From contig JAUCGF010000130.1 in assembly GCA_030378005.1 (NCBI GenBank), forward strand, positions 1-37,313: a stretch of 37,313 bases of DNA, read 5' to 3'. This document shows positions 25,925 to 34,445 of the stretch, piece by piece (position 1 is the stretch's first letter; each line of letters begins with the position of its first letter). A model generated the notes under the pieces. It saw only the letters and a list, made by a program, of their open reading frames with translations. It did not search any database and was not told where the DNA came from. The position numbers and the translations under genes are program-made. The stretch comes from Desulfococcaceae bacterium HSG9 (lineage in GTDB: Bacteria > Desulfobacterota > Desulfobacteria > Desulfobacterales > JAUCGF01).

Positions 25925-26029
25925 TAAGTACCTGGACAAAAGTTTTCCGATATTTTAGAAATCGGATTTTTTAGAAAAATCCGATTTCCAGCAGAATTTG
26001 TAACCTGAAAATATATGTCCAAGTACTTA
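25925..26029. repeat. MITE-like palindrome with TA ends
   Basis: The ends TAAGTACCTGGACA (25925-25938) and TGTCCAAGTACTTA (26016-26029) are complementary with one mismatch and flush with TA. A perfect 14-bp stem with a 3-base loop sits at 25958-25988. There is no coding capacity. It lies 50 bp after the molybdenum hydroxylase operon and may also stop its transcription. Confidence 0.75.
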
Positions 26030-26076
26030 CTGAAATCTGATTAGGAACGAGGACAAAACAACTTCCTTGACCATTC

Positions 26077-26107
26077 GTGAAACGTGAATTCACGCATCAC
26101 GTTTCAC
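26077..26107. repeat. Hairpin
   Basis: GTGAAACGTGA at 26077-26087 pairs perfectly with 26097-26107. Around it, GGACAAAA near 26051 pairs with TTTTGTCC near 26135. It has no T-tract, so it looks like a repeat rather than a terminator. The rest of 25873-26507 has no gene. Confidence 0.6.
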
Positions 26108-26301
26108 CTTTCAAAATCACAAATGAGCTGATTATTTTGTCCCTGATCTTTAACATCCTTCATGTTACCCCGACAGTGATTTACACTCCTTTATAATCAC
26201 TATTCCTTAATGTTTTCGCTTGTTGCACCTTCTTTGATATTGATATTTTTAATGCTTTTTGGTAATTGAATAGTCAATCTTGATGTTAGATATCAAGATA
26301 T

Positions 26302-26429
26302 GAGTCCCCTCCAGAAAGTCATTTTCGGCCTATTTTTGAAAAATGGTGAAAAAATAGACAATGATTTCAGTATATTGAAAAATCAAATTTTCCTGAAAAG
26401 GACAATTTTGGACTTTTCGGAGGGGACTC
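26302..26429. mobile_element. 128-bp MITE with 6-bp target duplication
   Basis: The terminal inverted repeats begin GAGTCCCCTCC at both ends and continue to about 19 bp with two mismatches. The sequence AGATAT occurs immediately outside both ends (26296-26301 and 26430-26435), a clean 6-bp target-site duplication. No transposase is encoded, so it needs one in trans. It inserted about 80 bp upstream of the histidine kinase gene, between that gene and any promoter further up. Confidence 0.85.
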
Positions 26430-26507
26430 AGATATACCATTGGCAAAAGTATTGTTATAAGGGCTATATTTATTGTAAACTGAATAAAAATTGATCGGAA
26501 GGTATAT

Positions 26508-29489
26508 ATGCCGCGCGATTCTATGGTTCAAACCCAAAATTCTATTGCCACCCAACTTTTGAAATGGGTGATTTTTTCTTATTTAACAATTACCCTGATC
26601 GTAACGTTGATCCATTTATCAATTCAATATGTCTATACCAAAGAACAAGTGAACAACGAACTCAAAGTAATTGGAAACACATTTGCACCTTCACTTGCAA
26701 AAGCATTGTGGGATATAAATCTGGGACAGTTACAGCCCACATTTTTAGGAATGAAGAAATTTCCTTCGATAGTGGGTATTAAACTGCTGGATGAAAAAGG
26801 CGAAGAGATTCGGGCCTCAGGAATGATTATCGATCCGGACGGCAATATTCTAAAAACTACCTCAGATGGAAACCGTCTGCCTCTAAAAGGATATACAGGT
26901 TTATTTGAATTTTCATTTCCGATTATGTATAAGCATAAAGAAAAAATGATTAAAGTGGGTGAAGCTTCGCTATATTCCACCAATAAAGTGGTGTTTGATC
27001 GCGTCAAACTGGGTTTTTTATTTATTATAATTAACTCCGTCATAACTGCTCTGGCAATGTGGTTTATCGTATTATGGATCAGCCGCATGAAATTAAGCCG
27101 CCCCCTGACCGAGCTTACGACCGCAACCGAACAACTCAGTATGGACCGACTGGATGATATCAAAATAGATATCAAAACAGAGAAACGCGATGAACTGAAA
27201 ATACTGGAAGAGGCGTTTAACAATATGGTGCGAAAGCTCTCCGTTTCCAAAAAAACCATACAGGAGTCTGAAAACAAATATCGCAGCATTTTTGAAAATT
27301 CGGTTGAAGGCATTTTCCAAACCGCACCGGACGGCAGTTTTATCAGCGTCAATAATTCTATGGCACAATATTTCGGATTTGAATCACCCACGGAAATGCT
27401 GTCGTCAGTTAGTGATATGACTCTGCAATGTTATGCCGATCCTGTGGAAAACGCCGAATTTTATAAAAACATCGACAAAAAAAACCGAATATCCGATATT
27501 GAACGACGATTCAAACGTAAAGATGGCAGTCTGTTCTGGGGTTCCGAATCCGTAAGGACGGTTCGTGATGCGGATGATATACTTCTGTATTTTGAAGGCA
27601 CTCTGATTGATATTACCGAACGCAAGGCTAATGAAAGAGCTTTGCGAGAACGCGAGGCCGCCGAACTGGCCAATCGGGCCAAGAGTGATTTTTTAGCAAA
27701 TATGAGCCATGAGATTCGCACACCCATGAACGCGATCATCGGACTTGCCCATCTTGCTCTGCGCACAAAGCCTGAGCCCCGTCAGCATGACTATCTGAAC
27801 AAGATTTTGTCTTCGGCCGATGCCCTGCTCGGAATTATCAATGACATTCTCGATTTTTCCAAAATCGAAGCCGGTAAACTGGATATGGAGACGACTCGCT
27901 TTTTGCTGAGTGATGTTATAGAAAATTTGTCCGGCCTGCTCGGCCCCGCAGCGGAAAGCAAAGGAATCGAAATGTTGTTCGCCACAGACCCGGATGTACC
28001 TTCAACTCTTATGGGCGATTCGCTGCGTCTCGGACAGGTTCTCATCAACCTGACCAACAATGCGATCAAGTTCACAGACACCGGTGAAATTGTCATTTCT
28101 GTGAAACTGATCAAAATGGATGAAAACCGGGTGAAACTCAGCTTTGCCATACGCGACACAGGCATCGGACTTACACAGAAACAGATTGCCAAGCTTTTTC
28201 AACCTTTTACTCAGGCGGACTCCACCACCACCCGGGAATATGGAGGAACCGGCCTGGGTTTGACTATCTGCAAGTGTCTGATAGAAATGATGCACGGTGA
28301 TATTTCGGTGACGTCCCAACACGGGCGCGGAAGCGTCTTTACGTTTACCGCGGAGTTCGGACGGGTTGACGTGAAAAAACCTAAATCCCTCTCGTTGGCA
28401 GATGAAGAGGATGACGTCGATGAACTGGCCAGAATTAAGGACGCCGAGGTGTTGCTGGTTGAAGATAACGAAATTAATCAGATGGTGGCGAGCGAGCTTC
28501 TGGAATATGCCGGTATGATCGTAACGATTGCTGAAAACGGCCTTGAAGCGATCAAGGCAATCAGCCGGGACATGTATGATCTGATTTTCATGGATCTGGA
28601 AATGCCTGAAATGGACGGCTATGATGCATCTCGTACAATACGGCAGGACGACCGATATGCGGATATACCTATTGTCGCCATGACGGCGCATGCGATGTCC
28701 GGAGTCAAGGAAAAATGCCTGGACGCCGGAATGAACGACCATCTATCCAAACCCATCGATCCACCGGAACTGACCGCCGCGCTGGTCAGGTGGATCAAAC
28801 CGAAAGCAAAGAGCAATTTCATAAAAACCAAACCGGCACCGCAACCTGAAATAAAACATACGCAAGACTTCCCTGAAGAAATGCCCGGTCTCGACATCGC
28901 CACTGCTTTGAAACGCTTAGGATACAATCATAAGCTTTTGAAAAAACTTTTAGTCAATTTTGCAGATGACTATTCCGATATCGCGGAAACACTACGGCTG
29001 GCGCTTGACAGCGGTGACATCGAATATATCCGGCGCACGGCACACACGATCAAGGGCGTGGCCGGTAATATCGGTGCGGATGATCTGTCAGAGGCCGCGT
29101 CTGAGCTGGAGGACGCATCTATAAGCGGTCGTATAGATGATGACGCCTTTAATCATTTTGAAACCGCTTTAAATCTAACAACGGCATCGGCAGGCACTTT
29201 GAAAACCGCTCTGCCAAAAGTACAGACCGACATTTCTGATTCCGCTCCTAAACCGGTAGCTGACCGAGAGAAACTAACCTCGCTGCTGTCTGAACTGGAC
29301 GGCTGTCTCGAACATGGGCAGATCAAAGCCACCCAATTTATAAACATTTTAGAATCGCTTTTACCCGGCCATAAGTTCCGAAAACCGTTGGAACGGCTCC
29401 AAAAACATATTGACAATTATGATTTCGACGAAGCGCGCGTGCCGGTGGCTGAAATTACCAGGTTGCTGGATATTGAGCCTGAAAAGTAA
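26508..29489 (+). CDS. Hybrid sensor histidine kinase with receiver and HPt domains
   Basis: This 993-aa BarA/TorS-like multidomain sensor is anchored by two membrane segments (about residues 14-40 and 165-187) around a periplasmic sensing region of unknown fold. HAMP linker about 190-245; PAS domain about 255-375; HisKA with phospho-acceptor His401 (NMSHEIRTPMNAIIG); ATPase domain with NLTNNAIKFTD, DTGIGL and GGTGLGLTI; receiver domain with phospho-acceptor Asp696 (LIFMDLEMPEMDG); HPt domain with His846 (AHTIKGVAGN). A short C-terminal helical tail follows. The phosphorelay therefore runs His-Asp-His within one chain, and the final response regulator is not encoded nearby. The gene stands alone. 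GGAAGG precedes the ATG. A MITE lies just upstream and may have altered its promoter. Confidence 0.93.
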   Translation: MPRDSMVQTQNSIATQLLKWVIFSYLTITLIVTLIHLSIQYVYTKEQVNNELKVIGNTFAPSLAKALWDINLGQLQPTFLGMKKFPSIVGIKLLDEKGEEIRASGMIIDPDGNILKTTSDGNRLPLKGYTGLFEFSFPIMYKHKEKMIKVGEASLYSTNKVVFDRVKLGFLFIIINSVITALAMWFIVLWISRMKLSRPLTELTTATEQLSMDRLDDIKIDIKTEKRDELKILEEAFNNMVRKLSVSKKTIQESENKYRSIFENSVEGIFQTAPDGSFISVNNSMAQYFGFESPTEMLSSVSDMTLQCYADPVENAEFYKNIDKKNRISDIERRFKRKDGSLFWGSESVRTVRDADDILLYFEGTLIDITERKANERALREREAAELANRAKSDFLANMSHEIRTPMNAIIGLAHLALRTKPEPRQHDYLNKILSSADALLGIINDILDFSKIEAGKLDMETTRFLLSDVIENLSGLLGPAAESKGIEMLFATDPDVPSTLMGDSLRLGQVLINLTNNAIKFTDTGEIVISVKLIKMDENRVKLSFAIRDTGIGLTQKQIAKLFQPFTQADSTTTREYGGTGLGLTICKCLIEMMHGDISVTSQHGRGSVFTFTAEFGRVDVKKPKSLSLADEEDDVDELARIKDAEVLLVEDNEINQMVASELLEYAGMIVTIAENGLEAIKAISRDMYDLIFMDLEMPEMDGYDASRTIRQDDRYADIPIVAMTAHAMSGVKEKCLDAGMNDHLSKPIDPPELTAALVRWIKPKAKSNFIKTKPAPQPEIKHTQDFPEEMPGLDIATALKRLGYNHKLLKKLLVNFADDYSDIAETLRLALDSGDIEYIRRTAHTIKGVAGNIGADDLSEAASELEDASISGRIDDDAFNHFETALNLTTASAGTLKTALPKVQTDISDSAPKPVADREKLTSLLSELDGCLEHGQIKATQFINILESLLPGHKFRKPLERLQKHIDNYDFDEARVPVAEITRLLDIEPEK

Positions 29490-29554
29490 TAAAAATGTGG
29501 CATTCTTTATTGTCGGTTTGCACTTTTTTGAATATAGGGCAGGTATATTATTTT

Positions 29555-29684
29555 CTCGTCAGTTACAAGTTTGAAGTTTAAAGTGATTTCGTAACGCCCT
29601 GAATTCATTGAAACTGACAAAATTTGTGCTATATTTTAACTTTCAATGATTTCAACAACTTACAAGAACTTATGACTGACGAGT
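29555..29684. repeat. CTCGTCAG-bounded repeat, copy B
   Basis: It begins CTCGTCAGTTACAAGTTTGA and ends ACTTATGACTGACGAGT. The ends are inverted and shared with the copy at 31426-31530, including an internal GTGATTTCGTAAC. It has no coding capacity. It fills most of the gap after the histidine kinase gene. Confidence 0.8.
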
Positions 29685-29703
29685 TATTTTTTTGAAAAAG
29701 CCC

Positions 29704-29877
29704 TTATTTTTTAACGATTATCCAAATGGCATGGACTAAACCGGGGATATAGCCCAATAAAGTCAATAAAATGTTAATCCAGAAGTGCAGGCCGAAACCG
29801 ACTTCAAAAAAAACGCCCACCGGAGGAATAATAATTGATATAATGATTCGAATAACATCGCCTGTTTTACTATCCAT
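29704..29877 (-). CDS. YqaE/Pmp3-family small membrane protein
   Basis: This 57-aa two-helix membrane protein of the UPF0057 (YqaE/Pmp3) family starts MDSKTGDVIRII. The first hydrophobic segment contains the signature IIPPVGVFFEVG, then a short turn, then the second segment with LLGYIPGLVHAIWI. Length and both signatures match the family, which is linked to stress and membrane-potential homeostasis in bacteria, plants and yeast. The mechanism is not settled. GAAAGGTG precedes the ATG at good distance. It is divergent from the DUF456 gene at 30066; the 188-bp gap between them would hold both promoters. Confidence 0.9.
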   Translation of the reverse strand: MDSKTGDVIRIIISIIIPPVGVFFEVGFGLHFWINILLTLLGYIPGLVHAIWIIVKK

Positions 29878-30065
29878 TTTTACGACACCTTTCAGTTATA
29901 ATTGACTGCTTACAACAATTCTTATTAATTAACTCTGTACCGATATTTTAAGGAATGTATCATTATTTGTGAAGATTGTAAACAAACGGTTGGCGATTTT
30001 TTCTTTTTTCAATAAAATCGCTGTTAACTCTGACGGCCAATAAACATAAAAAAATTGCAGGTTAT

Positions 30066-30551
30066 ATGAACAACGAAATCATTCTTTTCATTTTAGCGGC
30101 GTTGTTTGTGGTTATCGGGATTGCCGGATTGGCTTTGCCGGTTCTCCCGGGTGCGTTGTTGATTTTGACGGGCTTTGTGCTGGCTGCCTGGGCGGAAAGT
30201 TTTACTTATATCGGCCCGGGAACGCTAACGGTTTTAGGCGTTATGACACTGCTGATGTATGCTGTCGATTTTGCCGCCAGCGCGCTGGGAGCCAAACGCT
30301 TCGGCGCTTCGAATCGCGCTATTATAGGAGCCTCACTAGGGGCACTGGTAGGAATTTTTTTCGGCATTCCAGGCGTATTGTTAGGCCCGTTTTGCGGCGC
30401 TGTCATCGGCGAACTGACTGCGCAGCGTAATCTGCATGCCGCGGGACAAGCGGGCATCGGCGCAACTATCGGACTGGCTTTAGGAGTTGCGGCCAAATTT
30501 GCTATCGCTTTTTCCATGATGGGTATCTTTCTGGTTATCCGTTTTTTTTAG
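30066..30551 (+). CDS. DUF456 family membrane protein
   Basis: This 161-aa protein is almost entirely hydrophobic, with about four to five membrane segments. The opening (IAGLALPVLPGALLILTGF, residues 20-38) and the Gly-rich SLGALVGIFFGIPGVLLGPF block around residues 90-109 are typical of DUF456 proteins. The function is unknown. The protein sits in the inner membrane. It appears monocistronic: it is followed by a hairpin with a T-rich tail, and its neighbours on both sides run in the opposite direction. Confidence 0.88.
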   Translation: MNNEIILFILAALFVVIGIAGLALPVLPGALLILTGFVLAAWAESFTYIGPGTLTVLGVMTLLMYAVDFAASALGAKRFGASNRAIIGASLGALVGIFFGIPGVLLGPFCGAVIGELTAQRNLHAAGQAGIGATIGLALGVAAKFAIAFSMMGIFLVIRFF

Positions 30552-30611
30552 TCTCCAAAGAACAAGGTAAGGATTAGAAAAAAATACCTTACACACACTA
30601 ACAAAGAGGAT

Positions 30612-30668
30612 TGCCGGCTTCAGCTTGCGTCACGGGCAAAGCAAACTGAAGTCAGCGTTTCTTTTTTC
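30612..30668 (+). terminator. Hairpin with T-rich tail after DUF456 gene
   Basis: The arms GCCGGCTTCAGCTTGC and GCAAACTGAAGTCAGC form an imperfect stem and are followed by a T-rich run (GTTTCTTTTTTCTT). It lies between two converging genes, so it may serve both. The motif GCTTCAGCTTGCG is shared with the loop of the inverted repeat at 33691-33766. Confidence 0.65.
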
Positions 30669-30766
30669 TTGAATTATGTAAGCTCGTCTGATTTTATCAA
30701 ACATCCTTTTCATACTGTAATCTGAATTTTTACACACAACTCAATAACCGTCCGAAAATGCCGCGT

Positions 30767-31393
30767 TTATTTCGTTCCGAATATTTTATCGCCCGCATCT
30801 CCCAAACCTGGCAAAATATAGCCGATATCATTCAGTTTTTCATCAATGGCCGCTACATAAATATCAACATCAGGGTGTACTTTTTCAACACGCTCAATAC
30901 CTTCCGGCGCGGCAACCAGAAATATACCGCGAATCCGATTGCAGCCGGATTCTTTAATAAGCTCGATAGTGGCATTAAGGGTACCGCCCGTGGCTAGCAT
31001 GGGGTCCAGTATCAGAGCGGTTCGCTCCTCCATTTTACTGGTTGTTTTCACATAATATTTTACCGGTTTCAGGGTTTCCTCATTTCTGTAAAAACCGACA
31101 ACGCTCACCCTGGCCGAGGGAATCAAATCAAGCACGCCATCCATCATACCGAGTCCGGCACGCAGGATCGGTACAACCGTGATTTTTTTTCCTTTAATTT
31201 TTTCCACTTCCACAGGACCGGCCCATCCCTGAATTGTTTTTTGCTCTGTATCCAGGTCTTTCGTCGCCTCGTAAGTTAAAAGACGAGCCAACTCAGAAGC
31301 CAACTCTCTGAAATCTTTTGTAGAAATATTATCTTTACGCATCAGTCCCAGTTTATGTTTGACAAGCGGATGTTTAACCAAAAAGACAGGCAC
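30767..31393 (-). CDS. upp: Uracil phosphoribosyltransferase
   Basis: This 208-aa enzyme makes UMP from uracil and PRPP in pyrimidine salvage; it is cytosolic. Family landmarks are HPLVKHKLGLMR at residues 8-19, VVPILRAGLGMMDGVL around 73-88, the PRPP loop LILDPMLATGGT around 128-139, and the C-terminal uracil-binding YILPGLGDAGDKIFGTK. The length is exactly typical. The start codon is GTG, preceded by AAAGGAG at ideal distance. The gene is single, with a repeat (31426-31530) upstream. Confidence 0.97.
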   Translation of the reverse strand: MPVFLVKHPLVKHKLGLMRKDNISTKDFRELASELARLLTYEATKDLDTEQKTIQGWAGPVEVEKIKGKKITVVPILRAGLGMMDGVLDLIPSARVSVVGFYRNEETLKPVKYYVKTTSKMEERTALILDPMLATGGTLNATIELIKESGCNRIRGIFLVAAPEGIERVEKVHPDVDIYVAAIDEKLNDIGYILPGLGDAGDKIFGTK

Positions 31394-31425
31394 ACTATTC
31401 TCCTTTATTCGTTTGGGGTTATTCT

Positions 31426-31530
31426 ACTCGTCAGTTACAAGTTTTAAGTTTGAAGTGTCAAGTGATTTCGTAACTTTCAATGCCTGATTGGATAATGGCA
31501 ATAACTTACAAAAACTTATGACTGACGAGT
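31426..31530. repeat. CTCGTCAG-bounded repeat, copy C
   Basis: It begins ACTCGTCAGTTACAAGTTT and ends ACTTATGACTGACGAGT. It shares both ends and an internal GTGATTTCGTAAC with copy B, but the middle is shorter. It lies upstream of upp and could carry or displace its promoter. Confidence 0.8.
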
Positions 31531-31580
31531 ATTCTATTTTAATGTTTTAATCTATATCTTATTCATAAGAAATGATTTCA

Positions 31581-31635
31581 GGTGTCAGTGTTCAGGTTTT
31601 GTTCGCCATGCTCCTGACACCTGAACACTGACACC
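31581..31635 (-). terminator. Strong stem-loop downstream of metF
   Basis: A perfect 17-bp stem (31581-31597 GGTGTCAGTGTTCAGGT with 31619-31635) and a 21-base loop lie 37 bp past the metF stop. No good T-run follows, so it may be an mRNA-stabilising hairpin or a dispersed repeat and not a true intrinsic terminator. Confidence 0.6.
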
Positions 31636-31671
31636 AATATCTACTCTCCAAAGATATGAATACGATATTTT

Positions 31672-32604
31672 TTAATCTACTTCCGGTCTCGGATAAAGCC
31701 CGCCTCTTTCCACAATTTCGGGAACTTTTTCCTCCCATTCAATAGCCATAATATGAAAACCGCGGATTCCTTCCACCTCTTTTAATCTTTGGATAGATTC
31801 CACACAGACATCAATTCCCTCTTGAGCCTGTTTTTCTTTGGGTGTGTCGGCGAGACGTTTGATCAATTCATCCGGAACATCCATGCCGGGCACACGATTT
31901 TTCATATACCGGGCCATGCCGGCCGATTTCATCGGTGTCAAGCCTGCTAAAATACTCACTTTTTCGAGCAATCCGCGCTCGCGCGCCAAACGCATCCATT
32001 CCTCAAATTTATCAAGATTATAGATACATTGGGTTTGGATAAATTCGGCACCGGCCGCAATTTTTTTGGCCAAGCGCGGCACACGAATTTCAAACGGGTC
32101 GGCAAACGGGTTGGCGGCCGCACCGGCAAACATCTGAGGCGGGCGTTTAATTTCATCACCCCCTAAAAATTTGCCTTCATCCCGCATGTGGCGCACGGTT
32201 TGAAGCAACTGCATCGAGTCAATATCATGAACGTTTTGTCCCTGGGGACAATCGCCGAAACTTTGATGGTCCCCGGAAAGACATAGAATGTTATGAATAT
32301 CAAACGAAGCGGCTCCCAAAATATCGCTTTGCAGAGCAATACGGTTGCGGTCGCGTGTTACCATCTGAAGCACCGGTTCCAGCCCCAGCAGTTTCAGATG
32401 AATACACGCCGCCAGACTGGACATCCGGGTGACCGAAGTCTGGTTATCGGTGATATTGATGGCATCCACATGATCTTTGATGAGATTGGCCTTTTTAACA
32501 ATCACTTCCGGATCTGTTCCTCGCGGCGGGCCGCATTCGGAAGTAACGGCAAGATGGCCGGCGGCTAAAATTTTTTCCAATTTGCTTGGTGTCTTTACAT
32601 TCAT
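31672..32604 (-). CDS. metF: Methylenetetrahydrofolate reductase
   Basis: This 310-aa enzyme of the MTHFR family reduces 5,10-methylene- to 5-methyl-tetrahydrofolate. The early block LAVTSECGPPRGTDPE holds the catalytic Glu. DAINITDNQ, LQMVTRDRNRIALQSD (folate and flavin contacts), NILCLSGDH and AGAEFIQTQCIYNLDKF follow in family order. The frame is open to 32661, but the ATG at 32604 has GGGAGGATG upstream and overlaps the metV stop by the ATGA pattern, so it is the start. Coupling to metV is typical of anaerobes with a Wood-Ljungdahl pathway, where the MetVF complex transfers electrons to folate. Confidence 0.95.
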   Translation of the reverse strand: MNVKTPSKLEKILAAGHLAVTSECGPPRGTDPEVIVKKANLIKDHVDAINITDNQTSVTRMSSLAACIHLKLLGLEPVLQMVTRDRNRIALQSDILGAASFDIHNILCLSGDHQSFGDCPQGQNVHDIDSMQLLQTVRHMRDEGKFLGGDEIKRPPQMFAGAAANPFADPFEIRVPRLAKKIAAGAEFIQTQCIYNLDKFEEWMRLARERGLLEKVSILAGLTPMKSAGMARYMKNRVPGMDVPDELIKRLADTPKEKQAQEGIDVCVESIQRLKEVEGIRGFHIMAIEWEEKVPEIVERGGLYPRPEVD

Positions 32605-33269
32605 TGCTGTACATCCTCCCTTATGACTTTGCGAGGTCCGCCAGCCCTGTCCGAAGACCAATCCTTGACCGGCGCTAATTTTTCATAATCATCCAATCTG
32701 CCCAGATTTGTCAAGCGTTCAATAATGAGCTGCCAGGCGCAGACCACCTCTTTGTTAATCTCACAATGACCGCTGGTCGAACCGCCGCACGGACCGTTAA
32801 GAACACGTTTGGCGCAACGCGAGACCGGACATATTCCGCCAGTGCGCGCCAGGATGCACTGTCCGCAAGCCTGGCAGCGTTCAGTCCAAAGCCCTCTTTC
32901 TTCCGTGGCACCCAGAAAACAGGTGTTGACACCAGGATAAATCGGTGTGGCATGGTATTTTTCAGCCATAAATTGAACGCCCACGCCGCAAGCCAACGAC
33001 ACAACAGCGTCATATTTATCAATACCCTCGCGAATCTCTTCCAGATATTCATGATCACATTGGCGCTCCAAGGTGACTTCATCAATTTTGACTTCTTTTC
33101 CGTTATTGAGAAAATACATTCTCAATGCCGAAGCCAGAACCCCCACTTCTTTTTTTCCCCCGGCTTCACATACGGTAACACACTCATTACAACCCAAAAT
33201 GAGGATATTTTGGTTATCTTTGATCTCCTCAATGATTTCTTCAATCGGCTTTTTATCGGCAACAATCAT
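32601..33269 (-). CDS. metV: MetV, zinc/iron-sulfur partner of methylene-THF reductase
   Basis: This 222-aa protein is of the MTHFR C-terminal-domain family (MetV). The cysteines are grouped: LGCNECVTVCEAGG around residues 25-38, LACGVGVQF around 92-100, NTCFLG, and a dense C-terminal set RCQACGQC, GICPVSRCAKRVLNGPCGG and HCE. These bind metal or clusters that pass electrons to MetF, with which it forms a complex in acetogens. It is the first gene of the two-gene operon. It is a marker of anaerobic one-carbon metabolism and supports a sulfate-reducer or acetogen-like host. Confidence 0.93.
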   Translation of the reverse strand: MIVADKKPIEEIIEEIKDNQNILILGCNECVTVCEAGGKKEVGVLASALRMYFLNNGKEVKIDEVTLERQCDHEYLEEIREGIDKYDAVVSLACGVGVQFMAEKYHATPIYPGVNTCFLGATEERGLWTERCQACGQCILARTGGICPVSRCAKRVLNGPCGGSTSGHCEINKEVVCAWQLIIERLTNLGRLDDYEKLAPVKDWSSDRAGGPRKVIREDVQQ

Positions 33270-33337
33270 ATACGCGACCTCCTTCGCAGTATTTATACGT
33301 TAACCTTACAATCGGCGTTATAGTAAATAATAAGGTG

Positions 33338-33472
33338 CTAAATTTGAAAAATAACATCTAATTCAACCGTAAATCCTTCTAAAACTTCAGATGAGACCGT
33401 TCCCGTCTCGCATGCTTCGTTATCTAACCGAAATTTATTGTTGATGTTTTCAAACACTCGGCGCATTCTCAT
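33338..33472 (-). pseudogene. Possible gene remnant (Uma2-like C-terminus?)
   Basis: A 44-codon frame ends TVSSEVLEGFTVELDVIF. The SEVLEGF-then-hydrophobic ending resembles the C-terminus of Uma2-type (DUF820) nucleases of the restriction endonuclease fold, but the catalytic part is absent. The region just upstream on this strand is open in another frame (to about 33590), in keeping with a decayed gene. Weak evidence; a chance frame is possible. Confidence 0.25.
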
Positions 33473-33690
33473 GGTCGTTCAGTTCTAAAAAGAATACAGC
33501 CTGATTAAGACTTTTAAAGCCCTCTGACGTGTATTTTGAGGATAAATTCTTCAGAAAACATATCAAATGCCACCAAGCAGAACGGTTTTAATACTTTAAC
33601 ATAAACTCAAAAAATACCACAATAAGATATGATCTGTCAAGAAATTTTAGAATTGAACAGGCATGGGCGCATTCTTTTATCATATACTGA

Positions 33691-33766
33691 TCCAATTTTG
33701 GTTTTTCCAGATTAGCGGAGTGCGAGCTTCAGCTTGCGGGCGTCATCTGGAAAAACCAAAATTGGA
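33691..33766. repeat. 22-bp perfect inverted repeat
   Basis: Arms 33691-33712 (beginning TCCAATTTTGGTTTTTCCAG) and 33745-33766 pair perfectly across a 32-base GC-rich loop. The loop contains GCTTCAGCTTGCG, also seen at 30617. A small palindromic element or a very stable hairpin. There is no gene around it. Confidence 0.8.
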
Positions 33767-33858
33767 ATACTATAATTCGGAATTTGATTACATATCACAT
33801 ATTTTAAGAGAATTAGCTTGGCCTGCCCTATTCCAGTGATAACCGCTGTTTTTATTAA

Positions 33859-34001
33859 GGGGATTCTCGATAAATAAACTACCCATTTTAGCCGTGATGT
33901 AGGGTGGGTGTAGAGAAACGAAATCCATCATTAATCTGCATTCGGTGGGTTTCGCTTCACCCACCCTACATTTTGGGTATATTATTTTTTGGGAAATCCC
34001 T
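33859..34001. repeat. Composite palindromic element
   Basis: Outer ends GGGGATTCTCGATAAAT and the complement of GGGATTTCCC with AT-rich arms enclose an inner GTAGGGTGGG and CCCACCCTAC palindrome (about 33899-33970). A solo end occurs at 22854-22886 and the inner part resembles 16415-16511. It looks like one repeat nested inside, or evolved from, another. Confidence 0.65.
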
Positions 34002-34215
34002 AATGAAACAAAACCCGCTCATCATCCTCACTCTCAATGTTCAACAACGAAAGTTTCATACCGTTTAACTTTTTTCGATCAATAGGATCGCTATCATCCA
34101 GAGTGTCCGGATCATCGCTCAGTTTATCCGTAATCGCGGCAAGGCATCGGTCGATACTTTCAATAAAACAGGTTTTGCTCTGAATCTTGCCGAAAAGATT
34201 GATGATTGAATACAC
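34000..34215 (-). CDS. Small hypothetical protein, doubtful
   Basis: This 71-codon frame has an acidic middle (DKLSDDPDTLDDSDPIDRKK) and starts MYSIINLFGKIQSK. GAGGG precedes the ATG. Its stop lies at the border of the palindromic element at 33859-34001, so the gene may have been cut there. I recognise no family. Composition is plausible for a real acidic protein, but no context supports it. Confidence 0.3.
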   Translation of the reverse strand: MYSIINLFGKIQSKTCFIESIDRCLAAITDKLSDDPDTLDDSDPIDRKKLNGMKLSLLNIESEDDERVLFH

Positions 34216-34229
34216 GCCCTCATCATTAA

Positions 34230-34260
34230 GTAGGTTGGGTTAGCAAAGCGCAACCCGACA
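34230..34260. repeat. Short GTAGGTTGGGTT palindrome
   Basis: TTGGGTTAGC and GCGCAACCC form a short hairpin of the common dispersed type. The segment between here and 34445 has a ribosome-binding site (ACGGAGG) for the next gene and nothing else. Confidence 0.5.
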
Positions 34261-34445
34261 CAATATATTGAAAAAACGGGTAATTTATTTGGCAACTGTA
34301 AAGGTAAACGTTTACTCATCCTAAATTGAACACGCATCCGCAAAACAAAAGAAAGGAGGGCTGAAGGAAGAATGTGATTATTGGAAATCTTGGCAATCGC
34401 GCATGATGATTTAAACTGACTCAAAAGGTACAACGGAGGAAAAAA

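Noticed and set aside
28002..28742. 246-codon minus-strand frame opposite the histidine kinase
   Set aside because: The plus strand encodes the conserved ATPase and receiver motifs. The minus frame has no recognisable domain.
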